From the NCBI GenBank assembly GCA_026419195.1, contig JANZZV010000004.1, positions 1-64,000 on the forward strand: a stretch of DNA of 64,000 nt, in the 5' to 3' direction. A program made the position numbers and the translations under genes. The notes beneath the pieces are model-generated. The model was not told the DNA's origin and did no database searches. It saw nothing but the letters and a program-made list of their open reading frames with translations. Below are positions 1 through 7,850 of this stretch, piece by piece (positions within the stretch are counted from its first letter, which is position 1; each line of letters starts with the position of its first letter). The DNA comes from Fervidobacterium sp. (GTDB lineage Bacteria; Thermotogota; Thermotogae; Thermotogales; Fervidobacteriaceae).

Positions 1-128
1 ACTGTATACAGAAACCCGTGAGAGTTGAACAAAATAAGTATATCTTCTACTTTTTGGGACACATCCTGTTGAAAACATAGTGACGAAAACGTTATTAAAA
101 CCAAAAAAAGTACAACACTCTTTTTCAT
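1..128 (-). CDS. Secreted protein, N-terminal fragment (cut by window edge)
   Basis: A minus-strand reading frame begins with ATG at 128 behind a strong GGAGG site and runs off the left edge. The 42 visible residues start with a basic MKK followed by a hydrophobic stretch (VVLFLVLITF), so this looks like a Sec signal peptide. The cysteine at residue 18 follows SSL, which is a poor lipobox, so a lipoprotein is not clearly indicated. The rhomboid gene lies 30 bases upstream in the same direction and the two may be co-transcribed. Function cannot be named from this fragment. Confidence 0.6.
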   Translation of the reverse strand, partial: MKKSVVLFLVLITFSSLCFQQDVSQKVEDILILFNSHGFLYT

Positions 129-158
129 TCGAGTCACCTCCCTTTCGCTCTTCTTTAA

Positions 159-833
159 TCAAAATAAAATATCTTTTACCAATAGTCCATAAGCAGTGGT
201 TACTATAGCTATAATAATGTACGCTACAATTTTCCAAACTCTCTCTGCCTTGTAGGTATGATAAACCGGCAATCCATAACCTAATAATATTCCTGTTATC
301 AAACCACCAATATGCGCTGCATTGTTTATCCCGGAACCTGGCACAAATCCAAGAATTATGTTTAACACAATCATTGGAAGTAAAGCACTACCTGTTATGG
401 GTTTTAGAAAAAATGGTGTATCTTTTCTAAAACCTGCACCAAAAAGCGTACCGACTAAGCCAAATATTGCACCACTGGCACCTACAGATAGAGAATCATA
501 ATAGAATATCTGAGTTGCAATGTTACCAATTATACCCGATAAGAAGTAATATACAAGGAATCTGTAAGTGCCGTATATTCCTTCTACGTAATTTCCAAGT
601 ATGTAAAGCGCATACATATTGAATCCAAGATGTAGAAAACCGCCATGCATAAACATTGCCGTAATAATTCTGTACCATTGACCAGAAGATATAAGTGGCC
701 CATATTGTGCACCAAAGGCTAAGTAAATGATCTCATTTTTGAAAAAGAACGTTTTTGTAATATAGAAAACGAGTAAAATTAAGGAATTAATCATTATTAA
801 ATAAAGGTATGCGGGTTGGCTTTTATTATTCAA
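159..833 (-). CDS. Rhomboid family intramembrane serine protease
   Basis: Polytopic membrane protein of 224 aa with the rhomboid core. A conserved HxxxN region (MHGGFLHLGFNM) precedes the GASGAIFG motif carrying the nucleophile Ser (about residue 120), and AAHIGG carries the partner His (about residue 174). Rhomboids cleave transmembrane substrates within the membrane; the substrate here is unknown. The start is taken as TTG at 833, preceded by GAGGTG. The in-frame ATG at 884 lies upstream of a clear extended -10 (861-869), so it should not be transcribed. The gene appears to have its own promoter just after a terminator. Confidence 0.88.
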   Translation of the reverse strand: MNNKSQPAYLYLIMINSLILLVFYITKTFFFKNEIIYLAFGAQYGPLISSGQWYRIITAMFMHGGFLHLGFNMYALYILGNYVEGIYGTYRFLVYYFLSGIIGNIATQIFYYDSLSVGASGAIFGLVGTLFGAGFRKDTPFFLKPITGSALLPMIVLNIILGFVPGSGINNAAHIGGLITGILLGYGLPVYHTYKAERVWKIVAYIIIAIVTTAYGLLVKDILF

Positions 834-860
834 ATTTATCACCTCATCATTGTTTTTTTT

Positions 861-869
861 ATTATACCA
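861..869 (-). promoter_or_regulatory. Extended -10 promoter of the rhomboid gene
   Basis: On the minus strand the sequence reads TGGTATAAT (TATAAT at 866 to 861). No good -35 is visible, as is common for extended -10 promoters. The predicted transcript start is about 20 bases before the TTG start of the rhomboid gene. Confidence 0.6.
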
Positions 870-880
870 TAACGAAAAAA

Positions 881-919
881 ACAAAGCAGCACCCTTAAAA
901 ATAGTGCGCTGCTTTTTTG
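881..919 (-). terminator. Bidirectional intrinsic terminator
   Basis: AAAGCAGC (883-890) pairs with GCTGCTTT (908-915), with AC/GT extending the stem past a small bulge. T-runs follow on both strands (minus 882-874, plus 913-918). On the minus strand it would end the rpe-dnaE-amrS-apbE-ebfC transcript before the rhomboid promoter. Confidence 0.6.
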
Positions 920-927
920 TAACACTA

Positions 928-1001
928 TTTCATCAGTAAATAGCGATGAAAAAAACTGTTGCTGTTTCTTACACGATTTTTCATCACGATCTTAGCAGCA
1001 A
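928..1001. repeat. Set of competing inverted-repeat arms downstream of ebfC
   Basis: TTTCATC (928-934) and TTTTTCATC (977-985) are both complementary to the single arm GATGAAAAA (945-953), so two alternative hairpins are possible. TTGCTG (959-964) and CAGCAA (996-1001) form a further nested pair. The stretch lies between the ebfC stop and the terminator at 881-919 and contains no gene. Function unknown. Confidence 0.4.
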
Positions 1002-1053
1002 TTGTTTGAATATTTTTTCAGTTTTCAATTTCAAAACCGTAAAATAGTCAATT

Positions 1054-1407
1054 TCAAGCAAGAGGATTGTATTTTGCAATTATTTCGTTTGTCTTTTCCT
1101 CTCTTATTTGATCGACTTTTATCCAGATTTCATTTATAGCAGTTTTTAGAAGATCTTTGAACATATCTTGATCTTCGAGTATGTCGGTTTCGTAAATTAT
1201 GTCTTTTATCTGTCTATCGCATGTAGCAATAATTTTCAATGCTCCACCAACTTCAACTTGAACTTCTTCATTTGCAAGCAATGTTTCGAGATTTTTTAAT
1301 TCCTCTTCCATCTTGGCTTGTAGTTTTTGAAGCTCTGAGAAGTTTTTTGGTAAGCTTGTTCCTGTACCACCAAGGTTCTTTCCTCCAAAGCTTTTTAGTT
1401 TTTTCAT
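1054..1407 (-). CDS. ebfC: YbaB/EbfC family nucleoid-associated protein
   Basis: 117-aa protein with the YbaB/EbfC pattern: a helical, charged N-terminal half (FSELQKLQAKMEEELKNLE), then the short central strands VQVEVGGALKIIATCDRQI and a C-terminal helix. Family members are dimeric DNA-binding proteins, often next to recR/dnaX. Here it is instead the last gene of the rpe-dnaE-amrS-apbE operon. The ATG is preceded by AAGGAGGAG. The glycine-rich N-terminus (FGGKNLGGTG) resembles other bacterial homologues. The family role in nucleoid organisation is known; any specific role here is inferred. Confidence 0.85.
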   Translation of the reverse strand: MKKLKSFGGKNLGGTGTSLPKNFSELQKLQAKMEEELKNLETLLANEEVQVEVGGALKIIATCDRQIKDIIYETDILEDQDMFKDLLKTAINEIWIKVDQIREEKTNEIIAKYNPLA

Positions 1408-1492
1408 CTTTCTCTCCTCCTTGATAGTTTATTCACATGATTTTTATTTCGACACTTCTTAAGAAAAAGCACAATACTACTTCACTGTATTT

Positions 1493-2554
1493 TTATTTAT
1501 CTGGATTTTCGTATATTACGAAGTTATCTGTTTGGAGTGATTTAATCTTTACACTGTCATTTATTTTTTCTTCGTACACAAGAAGTACTTCAGCCCCATA
1601 TTTTGGAAAAAGAGTCCTTGTAAACAACCAATTCTCTTTTCCAAGCACAAAAGCAGCAGTTGAAAAGGCATCAGCGATTACCGGATCTTCAGATATTATC
1701 GTTGCACTTATTGCTCCTTTAGATGGATAGCCTGTCTTGGGGTTTATAATGTGATGATAACGCACATTATCAACGATGAAAAATCTTTCGTAGTCACCGC
1801 TAGTTGCTATTGAACCAGATTTCATGTAAACAAATTTTATATTTTCCCCAGGTTTCCCACGTGGATCCCTTACTCCTATGATCCAGTTGGTCTTACCGTA
1901 TTTTGGACCGAGTATCATTATTTGACCACCTGTTTCGATGAAGCCATGGCAATTCTTGTCGTATTCTTTTGCTATCTGGTACGCCCTTTTCAAAGCGTAT
2001 CCTTTCAACATCCCACCAAGATCGATCCATGCTCCATTAGTTTTTACTTTCTTGTTTATATAGTCTATTGAGATCTTCTGATAACCAGAATCAGCAGCAG
2101 CTTGCGCTATCTGAGTTGCAGTTGGTATTTTAAACTGTTGTGTGGCACTTCTTTCTGTAAATTTACTAAATCCCCACAAATCGATAAGTCTTCCAAGTCC
2201 AGGATCAAATGCACCTTCAGTTTGGCGCGCAAATTTTAAAGATAAATCAATCAGTGATAGAGTTTCATCATCAACATCAATCCAATCCTCTGAATGGTTT
2301 ATCTGATATAAAATACTCTTAGGTGAATATGCATCGTATTTACTTTCTAACCTTTTCATTTCTGAAAATATAGCTTTTGAAATAGTGGACGAGTTAACTT
2401 TGGATGCAATTCTTATTTTAACGTAAGTACCAAAGATGTAGTCTTCAAAATCCTTGTATTGACCGGTCTTACCGGATATGTAAAGAAGGTAGATTGCAAT
2501 CATCACAAGAAAAATAACTATCACAGAAAAAACTACAACTCGATTCAAAACCAT
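1493..2554 (-). CDS. apbE: FAD:protein FMN transferase (ApbE family)
   Basis: ApbE enzymes attach FMN from FAD to Thr/Ser of target proteins outside or at the membrane. This protein has an N-terminal signal anchor (VVFSVIVIFLVMIAIYLLYI), then the ApbE fold with GAFDPGLGRLIDLWGF, the glycine-rich WIDLGGMLKGYALKRA, and the C-terminal HHIINPKTGYPSKG and DAFSTAAFVLG motifs that bind FAD and Mg2+. Start taken at ATG 2554, giving 353 aa; a GTG at 2590 is possible but has a poorer site. It overlaps the end of amrS by 10 bases. No flavinylation target motif is evident in neighbouring genes, so its substrates are elsewhere. Confidence 0.88.
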   Translation of the reverse strand: MVLNRVVVFSVIVIFLVMIAIYLLYISGKTGQYKDFEDYIFGTYVKIRIASKVNSSTISKAIFSEMKRLESKYDAYSPKSILYQINHSEDWIDVDDETLSLIDLSLKFARQTEGAFDPGLGRLIDLWGFSKFTERSATQQFKIPTATQIAQAAADSGYQKISIDYINKKVKTNGAWIDLGGMLKGYALKRAYQIAKEYDKNCHGFIETGGQIMILGPKYGKTNWIIGVRDPRGKPGENIKFVYMKSGSIATSGDYERFFIVDNVRYHHIINPKTGYPSKGAISATIISEDPVIADAFSTAAFVLGKENWLFTRTLFPKYGAEVLLVYEEKINDSVKIKSLQTDNFVIYENPDK

Positions 2555-3567
2555 AATTTCTCTATAATCTGGTTGCTGCACACTGTACACCGCCCTTCAT
2601 TATCAAGATTTCTTATATCAATTGTGTATCCCTTTCTAATTATAACCACACTTCCACAATTTGGACAATACGTGCTTTCATACTTTTCGTCCCAAACATT
2701 ACCAAGATAGACATAACTCAGATGCCTTTTTGCTATGTTATACAACTCCACCAATGTCTCAACACTTGTTGATGGCAAAGAGTACTTGTAAGCTGGGTGA
2801 TACCTAGACAGATGTAATGGTATTTCTTTCGATATCTTAGATAAATGCTTGAACTCTTCCTCAAGTTCAACCACGTTATCATTTCCTCCAGGAACTATAA
2901 GAGTTGTTACTTCAACGTGGATGCCATTTCTTGTGCAATATTCTATGGTTTGCAAAATACTTTGGTAATCTCCACCACAAACTTTGCGATAGAACTCGTT
3001 GTTGTATGCTTTAAGATCTATATTCATCGCATCTATGTAACTCCCAAGTCTTTCAAGGGGGTCTTGGTTTATGTAACCATTTGTAACGAGTACATTTTTC
3101 AACCCGCTTAAATGTGCAAGCTTTGCGCATTCGTAAACAAATTCGTACCATACTATCGGTTCGTTATAGGTATAAGCTATACCAATGTTACCCTTTTCTT
3201 TGTATCGAACTGCGATTTCTACCAATTCCTCAGGTTCGATGTATTTTATATAGTACGGTCTTTGTTGAGAAATCTCCCAGTTTTGGCAAAACGCACATAC
3301 GAAATTACAACCCCAACTCCCAACTGATATGATTGAGCTACCAGGATAAAAATGATACAGAGGCTTTTTTTCTATTGGATCAAGTGCTATAGATGTTATT
3401 TCACCGTAATTCAGCGAATAAAGTACACCATCGATGTTTTTCCTTGCTTTGCAAACTCCTGTTCTATTATTTTGTATAGAACAATTGTGTGGACATAAGT
3501 TACATTCGATCAATTTTTGGTCTGTATCCTTTGTCTTCCAAAATAATGCTACATAGTTAGATTTCAT
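2545..3567 (-). CDS. amrS: AmmeMemoRadiSam system radical SAM enzyme
   Basis: Radical SAM protein of about 340 aa. The cluster motif CNFVCAFC (Cys at about residues 87, 91, 94) sits in the family context SWGCNFVCAFCQNWEISQ. An N-terminal cysteine set (CNLCPHNC...GVC) and a C-terminal zinc-like set (CPNCGS...CTVC) are typical of the PflA-like AmmeMemoRadiSam family, whose reaction is not established. The start is taken at ATG 3567 behind GAGGGTGAT. An upstream ATG at 3588 overlaps the dnaE stop (ATGA) but lacks a ribosome site. The usual Memo and AmmeCR1 partners are not in this window. Confidence 0.85.
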   Translation of the reverse strand: MKSNYVALFWKTKDTDQKLIECNLCPHNCSIQNNRTGVCKARKNIDGVLYSLNYGEITSIALDPIEKKPLYHFYPGSSIISVGSWGCNFVCAFCQNWEISQQRPYYIKYIEPEELVEIAVRYKEKGNIGIAYTYNEPIVWYEFVYECAKLAHLSGLKNVLVTNGYINQDPLERLGSYIDAMNIDLKAYNNEFYRKVCGGDYQSILQTIEYCTRNGIHVEVTTLIVPGGNDNVVELEEEFKHLSKISKEIPLHLSRYHPAYKYSLPSTSVETLVELYNIAKRHLSYVYLGNVWDEKYESTYCPNCGSVVIIRKGYTIDIRNLDNEGRCTVCSNQIIEKLWF

Positions 3568-3584
3568 GGGATCACCCTCTAAAA

Positions 3585-6083
3585 TCATTTTTTTACAAAT
3601 GTTTTGAAATCGTTTTGAATAGGTCTTGCATTCTTTATTAATCTTCCGTTTGGAAGCACTATCTCTTCTACTCCAAGGCTGGATGATGTTCTAGAAATCT
3701 CTGATCTTGTTGGCATGTGTTTTAGTTGATACGAGACACTCAAATGACCTACTTCAAACTTATCCGGATAAATAAGCGTGTAGTCACCATCTGGCATTTG
3801 TGTTTTGAAAACACTTTTTCCATCAGTACCAAATCCAGCTTTTACAGAAACATGAATACCATATGGTAAGTCCAGAGCGTAGGCAACACAATAGGGTGCA
3901 AGGTGATTCTGAGTTTTTGTTGGTAAAGATATCGGCACTTTAAGAACTTCGTATTCCATGTTGGTTCTCTCCCAATCATCTTCAACTTTTGTTTCGTCCA
4001 ATTTTATTATTTTACCAAATATTTTTCCTCCAATTCTTGCCACCTCCGGATTGAATCCACTTCTAAAAGTCCTAAGCTTTTGTATTGCCTTTCTTCTACT
4101 ATCAAACAACTCATCAAATGTTCCTATCTTTACAAGCGCTTCTATCGCGGAAAGTGGTAAATCTGCTTTTTCAACAAAATCTTCAAAATCCTCAAAGTTC
4201 GTATTCTGCAGTTGTAAGGATTTTTCATAGGAAATGCCCGGAAGTACATAAAGTGGTAATCTATATACTTTATCATCTTTACCTTCTTTACTTGAGAGCG
4301 AGTTAATTTTTGGTGGTAAAACCTTATAGCCAAGAGCCTGAAGATTATAGATCGCCTCACATAAAATAGAGGCATCATGCTTCAAGTATACATCGTAGAA
4401 TAACTTTGGATAATTAACTTTAAAAAATGCCATGTAGTATGTTAAGTGTGCATACGCTATAGCATGCGATTTGTTAAACGCATATTCCCCAAATGAAATT
4501 AAACTTTTTGAGAGTTCTTCACCATCTTTGCCTAATTTTTCAGTTAATGCATTTTTGACGATTGTAATTAATTCAGCAAAATCGGAAGAGTCTTTTTTAG
4601 CTATAGCTTTTCTAAGCGCATCTGCTTGCCTGCTCGTAAGTCCCGCCAAATTCATCGCTATTAACATGATTTGTTCTTGATAAATGGGTAGTCCGTACGT
4701 TTCTTGCAAAATGTCAAGCTCGTATTTTCTTTTTTTCTTAAGTTTGAGAGTTCTTATCTCGTTTGTTATTCCAGAACGCAATGGACCTGGTCTGTTCAGA
4801 GAAAGGGCAATCGCAAGTTCACGAATGTTTGATGGCCTTACGTCCCTTACGACGGATTTACCGATGGAGCTTTCAAGTTGAAAAATGTTGTCTGTGAAAC
4901 CAGCACATATGTATTTGTAAGTCTTCTTTACAGATTCGTTGTTACTTTTTGTATTTATGCTGTTTTTTAGTTCTTTGTAAATACTGAGTGTTTTCAAACC
5001 GAGTACATCAAACTTTACACAACCAATTGACTGTAAGTCATCCATATCCCACTCAAGTGTTTCTGTTAAGGGGACTATCGGCACGAAGACAGGATTTGTG
5101 GATATTACAACACCTGAGGCATGCGTCGAGCGCTGTAATGGAATTTTCGAAAGAGTTTTCTTAACATCATCCGGTAGAGTATCCAAAAATTTTTTTGGTA
5201 TGGATGAAAAGGTACTAATGTTGTAAACGTATCCAAATTCTTCTCTAAGTAGATTTATTAATTTTTGTCTCTTGACATCTTCCGTATCCAAATCTATATC
5301 CGGATAATCACTTCGCCCTTCGTTAAGAAATCTTTCAAAGAGCAAACCATACTTTACCGGATCTATCCTTGTTATTCCGAGTCTGTATGCAACTAAGCTT
5401 CCAACTGCGCTCCCCCTCCCCGGTCCAATCTCTATATCATTGCTTTTCGCAATTTCAATTATACGCTTTATAGTGTAGAAGTAATCTTCGAACTGGAAAG
5501 ATTTTATCAATTTTATTTCCTTTTCTAGTCTATCTTTGTGTTCATTTTCCTTATTCAACAACTCACCCAAAAAATCACTCGGTGGCTTTGGCAAATTCTG
5601 ATATGAACGCAGTATATAATTAGGCGAAGGCAATGAAGCTTCTATCAGACAATCAGATAAACCACTGTGTGTTCTCAAATTTTGTTGTATATAATCACAA
5701 AAAAGTTCATATACGTGCCTCTGTTGGGGTAGATAATATAACGGCATCACTTCAAAATATGTGAATTGTTTTTTCAATGTATCAGTTGTGCTTTTATCAA
5801 TAGGTTTGGAATTGTAAAATGTCAAAAATTTGTAAAACTCCTCTGTGTTAGTGAAAACGAAAACAACGTTATCAATCCGATATCCTATGTACGAATCTAC
5901 AACATCTTTATACTTCTGGGCTACACTAAGAAACTTAATAACACCATGGAATGTTGAATCCGAGATTACAACACCATCTACTTTGTTTTCCAAAATAAAT
6001 GAGAACAAATCATCGAAGTTTATAATTGAACCTTCAAAAGAGTAAGGCGAAACGAAAGACAAAATCTTTCTTATTTTTTGCAA
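3585..6083 (-). CDS. dnaE: DNA polymerase III alpha subunit, short DnaE type
   Basis: C-family replicative-type polymerase of 832 aa, much shorter than the roughly 1,100-1,200 aa of E. coli-type DnaE but in line with the short DnaE of Thermotogota, which also carry PolC. The catalytic aspartates are present: PDIDLD (about 261-266) and KFDVLG (about 357-362). GPGRGSAVGS (about 220-229) and the fingers-region motifs (RSTHASGVVIS, LNRPGPLRSG, YQEQIM) are intact. The N-terminal PHP region (first 130 residues) lacks the usual metal-binding histidines, so proofreading is unlikely. The C-terminal OB/tau-binding region is much reduced. The start is TTG 6083, 8 bases after GGAGGAG; GTG 6101 is an alternative. 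It overlaps the rpe end. Confidence 0.9.
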   Translation of the reverse strand: MQKIRKILSFVSPYSFEGSIINFDDLFSFILENKVDGVVISDSTFHGVIKFLSVAQKYKDVVDSYIGYRIDNVVFVFTNTEEFYKFLTFYNSKPIDKSTTDTLKKQFTYFEVMPLYYLPQQRHVYELFCDYIQQNLRTHSGLSDCLIEASLPSPNYILRSYQNLPKPPSDFLGELLNKENEHKDRLEKEIKLIKSFQFEDYFYTIKRIIEIAKSNDIEIGPGRGSAVGSLVAYRLGITRIDPVKYGLLFERFLNEGRSDYPDIDLDTEDVKRQKLINLLREEFGYVYNISTFSSIPKKFLDTLPDDVKKTLSKIPLQRSTHASGVVISTNPVFVPIVPLTETLEWDMDDLQSIGCVKFDVLGLKTLSIYKELKNSINTKSNNESVKKTYKYICAGFTDNIFQLESSIGKSVVRDVRPSNIRELAIALSLNRPGPLRSGITNEIRTLKLKKKRKYELDILQETYGLPIYQEQIMLIAMNLAGLTSRQADALRKAIAKKDSSDFAELITIVKNALTEKLGKDGEELSKSLISFGEYAFNKSHAIAYAHLTYYMAFFKVNYPKLFYDVYLKHDASILCEAIYNLQALGYKVLPPKINSLSSKEGKDDKVYRLPLYVLPGISYEKSLQLQNTNFEDFEDFVEKADLPLSAIEALVKIGTFDELFDSRRKAIQKLRTFRSGFNPEVARIGGKIFGKIIKLDETKVEDDWERTNMEYEVLKVPISLPTKTQNHLAPYCVAYALDLPYGIHVSVKAGFGTDGKSVFKTQMPDGDYTLIYPDKFEVGHLSVSYQLKHMPTRSEISRTSSSLGVEEIVLPNGRLIKNARPIQNDFKTFVKK

Positions 6084-6721
6084 TTCTTTATCTCCTCCCA
6101 CAATTGAGGAAGCTTATTATTTCTAAAAACACCATAACCCATAACAAGAATATCAACTCCGAGTTTAATAAGTTCCATTGCATTTTCGTTTCCAACGCCT
6201 CCATCGACGGCGATTTTAAATGCGTAATTTCTCTCCTCTCTTATTGAAGCAATTCTTCTAATCTTCTCAAACATTGTTGGAATAAATTGTTGACCTGAAA
6301 AACCTGGATTAACTGTCATAACAAGTATACCATCAACATACGGTAGGATCTCTTCAAGCGTACTGATGGGAGTAGCAGGATTTAAAGCAACGAATGCTTC
6401 TGCACCAAGTGATTTTATAAATTGTAAATTTCTGTGTAAGTGAAAACAAGTTTCCTGGTGAATAGTTACTCTTGTTGCACCTTTTTCAATGAACATTTGA
6501 ATGTGATTGTCCGGATTTGTCACCATCAAATGCGCATCTATTGGAAAATTTGTGAAATTTCTTAATGTTTCTATCATAGGATATCCAAAGGTAAGATTTG
6601 GTACAAAATGACCATCCATAACATCAAGATGTATCTCGTCGATGTAGTTCTCAACCCTTTTTATTTCTTCCTTCAAACTTCCTATATCAGCAGCCAAAAT
6701 AGATGCGGATATGATAGCCAT
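6071..6721 (-). CDS. rpe: Ribulose-phosphate 3-epimerase
   Basis: TIM-barrel enzyme interconverting ribulose 5-phosphate and xylulose 5-phosphate in the pentose phosphate pathway. The 216-aa sequence shows the family signatures: SASILAADIGSL at the N-terminus, HLDVMDGHFVPNLTFG with catalytic Asp and metal His, DAHLMV, MTVNPGFSGQQF, and VDGGV near the C-terminus carrying the second catalytic Asp. The ATG is preceded by AAAGGAGGAAT. It is the first gene of a minus-strand run that continues into dnaE with a short overlap. Confidence 0.95.
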   Translation of the reverse strand: MAIISASILAADIGSLKEEIKRVENYIDEIHLDVMDGHFVPNLTFGYPMIETLRNFTNFPIDAHLMVTNPDNHIQMFIEKGATRVTIHQETCFHLHRNLQFIKSLGAEAFVALNPATPISTLEEILPYVDGILVMTVNPGFSGQQFIPTMFEKIRRIASIREERNYAFKIAVDGGVGNENAMELIKLGVDILVMGYGVFRNNKLPQLWEEIKNCKK

Positions 6722-6841
6722 GTTATTCCTCCTTTTACGAATGTTAAATTAGTTCTTTAATATCTAAATGAATTTTGAACCTATGTGATACAGTAGAGAA
6801 AAGTTGTTCATTTATATTTTAACAGATTTTTCTAATTTTCT

Positions 6842-6849
6842 GGTATAAT
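6842..6849 (+). promoter_or_regulatory. Extended -10 promoter of phoH
   Basis: TGGTATAAT-type element (TGG 6841-6843, TATAAT 6844-6849) about 43 bases before the phoH start. TTAACA at 6819-6824 could serve as a -35, but its spacer is 19 bp. The element overlaps a minus-strand -10. Confidence 0.55.
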
Positions 6850-6875
6850 TATACTTGTAAAAATGCTAAATTCAA
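6848..6875 (-). promoter_or_regulatory. Candidate rpe promoter
   Basis: On the minus strand TTGAAT (6875-6870), a 16-bp spacer and TATAAT (6853-6848). It lies about 125 bases upstream of rpe and faces the phoH promoter; the two -10 hexamers overlap in the palindrome TATAATTATA (6844-6853). Confidence 0.5.
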
Positions 6876-6891
6876 TTACCGAGGTGAGTGT

Positions 6892-7848
6892 GTGAATTTA
6901 AGAAGGATCGTGGTACCTAAGGATGTAGCCATAGTTGAGATACTTGGTCAATATGACAACAAAGCCAGATATCTGAGAAGAAGATTCAACGTCGAAATAG
7001 CTGTTATTGACGATGAAATAAGAATCAAAGGAGAAGATGAGAGAGCAGTTGAAGTAGTTGAGAAAATACTAAGAGAAGTAGTTAACATAACCAGGGATGG
7101 TCACCTTCTTGATTGGACGGAATTTGAATATATAGTTGAGGAAAATGAAAAAATCGAAAACCCTCAAGAAGTTTATAAGAAATCTGTTGGAAAGGTTAAA
7201 GCAAAAACTGAAGGACAGAGGAAATACCTTGAGGCAATAGAAAAAAACGACATAGTTTTTGCAATAGGTCCTGCTGGGACTGGGAAAACTTATTTAGCTT
7301 GTGCAATTGCTGTAGATTACCTAAAATCTGGTAAGGTACAGAGAATTGTCTTGACGAGACCTGCTGTTGAAGCAGGTGAAAAGCTTGGATTCTTACCAGG
7401 TGACTTGACCGAAAAGGTCGATCCTTACCTACGCCCACTTTATGATGCGCTAATAGATATGGTTGGCATAGAAAAATTCATATCCTTTAGGGAAAAGAAT
7501 ATTATAGAGATTGCTCCTCTTGCATATATGAGAGGAAGAACTTTAAATAATTCTTTTATAATTCTTGATGAAGCCCAAAACACTACATATGAACAAATGA
7601 AAATGTTTTTAACACGTATGGGATTCGGGTCAAAAGTTATAGTGACTGGTGATATAACGCAGATAGACATACAAGAAAAATCTGGGCTAGTCGTTGCTCA
7701 AGAAATACTTAAAAATATCGAAGGTATAACCTTCGTCTATTTAACAGATGCTGATGTTGTAAGACATCCTCTCGTAAAGAAAATCATACGGGCATACGAT
7801 AACTTCGAGCGTGTTCAAAGAGAAGAAAAATCAGAGAAGAGGAGATAG
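6892..7848 (+). CDS. phoH: PhoH family ATPase
   Basis: 318-aa PhoH/YbeZ-type P-loop ATPase. Walker A is GPAGTGKT (from about residue 126), Walker B is IILDEAQN, and the family motif [17 protein letters not shown] lies between them. The N-terminal 80 residues resemble the small alpha/beta RNA-binding domain often present in this family ([23 protein letters not shown]). The GTG start is 5 bases after GAGGTG. PhoH-like proteins are commonly linked to YbeY and RNA metabolism; here phoH, an HD membrane protein and ybeY form one tight operon. Biochemical role in bacteria is only partly known. Confidence 0.92.
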   Translation: MNLRRIVVPKDVAIVEILGQYDNKARYLRRRFNVEIAVIDDEIRIKGEDERAVEVVEKILREVVNITRDGHLLDWTEFEYIVEENEKIENPQEVYKKSVGKVKAKTEGQRKYLEAIEKNDIVFAIGPAGTGKTYLACAIAVDYLKSGKVQRIVLTRPAVEAGEKLGFLPGDLTEKVDPYLRPLYDALIDMVGIEKFISFREKNIIEIAPLAYMRGRTLNNSFIILDEAQNTTYEQMKMFLTRMGFGSKVIVTGDITQIDIQEKSGLVVAQEILKNIEGITFVYLTDADVVRHPLVKKIIRAYDNFERVQREEKSEKRR

Positions 7849-7850
7849 AC

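Noticed and set aside
1-128. Lipoprotein signal in the truncated left-edge protein
   Set aside because: The residues before Cys18 (FSSL) do not fit a lipobox.
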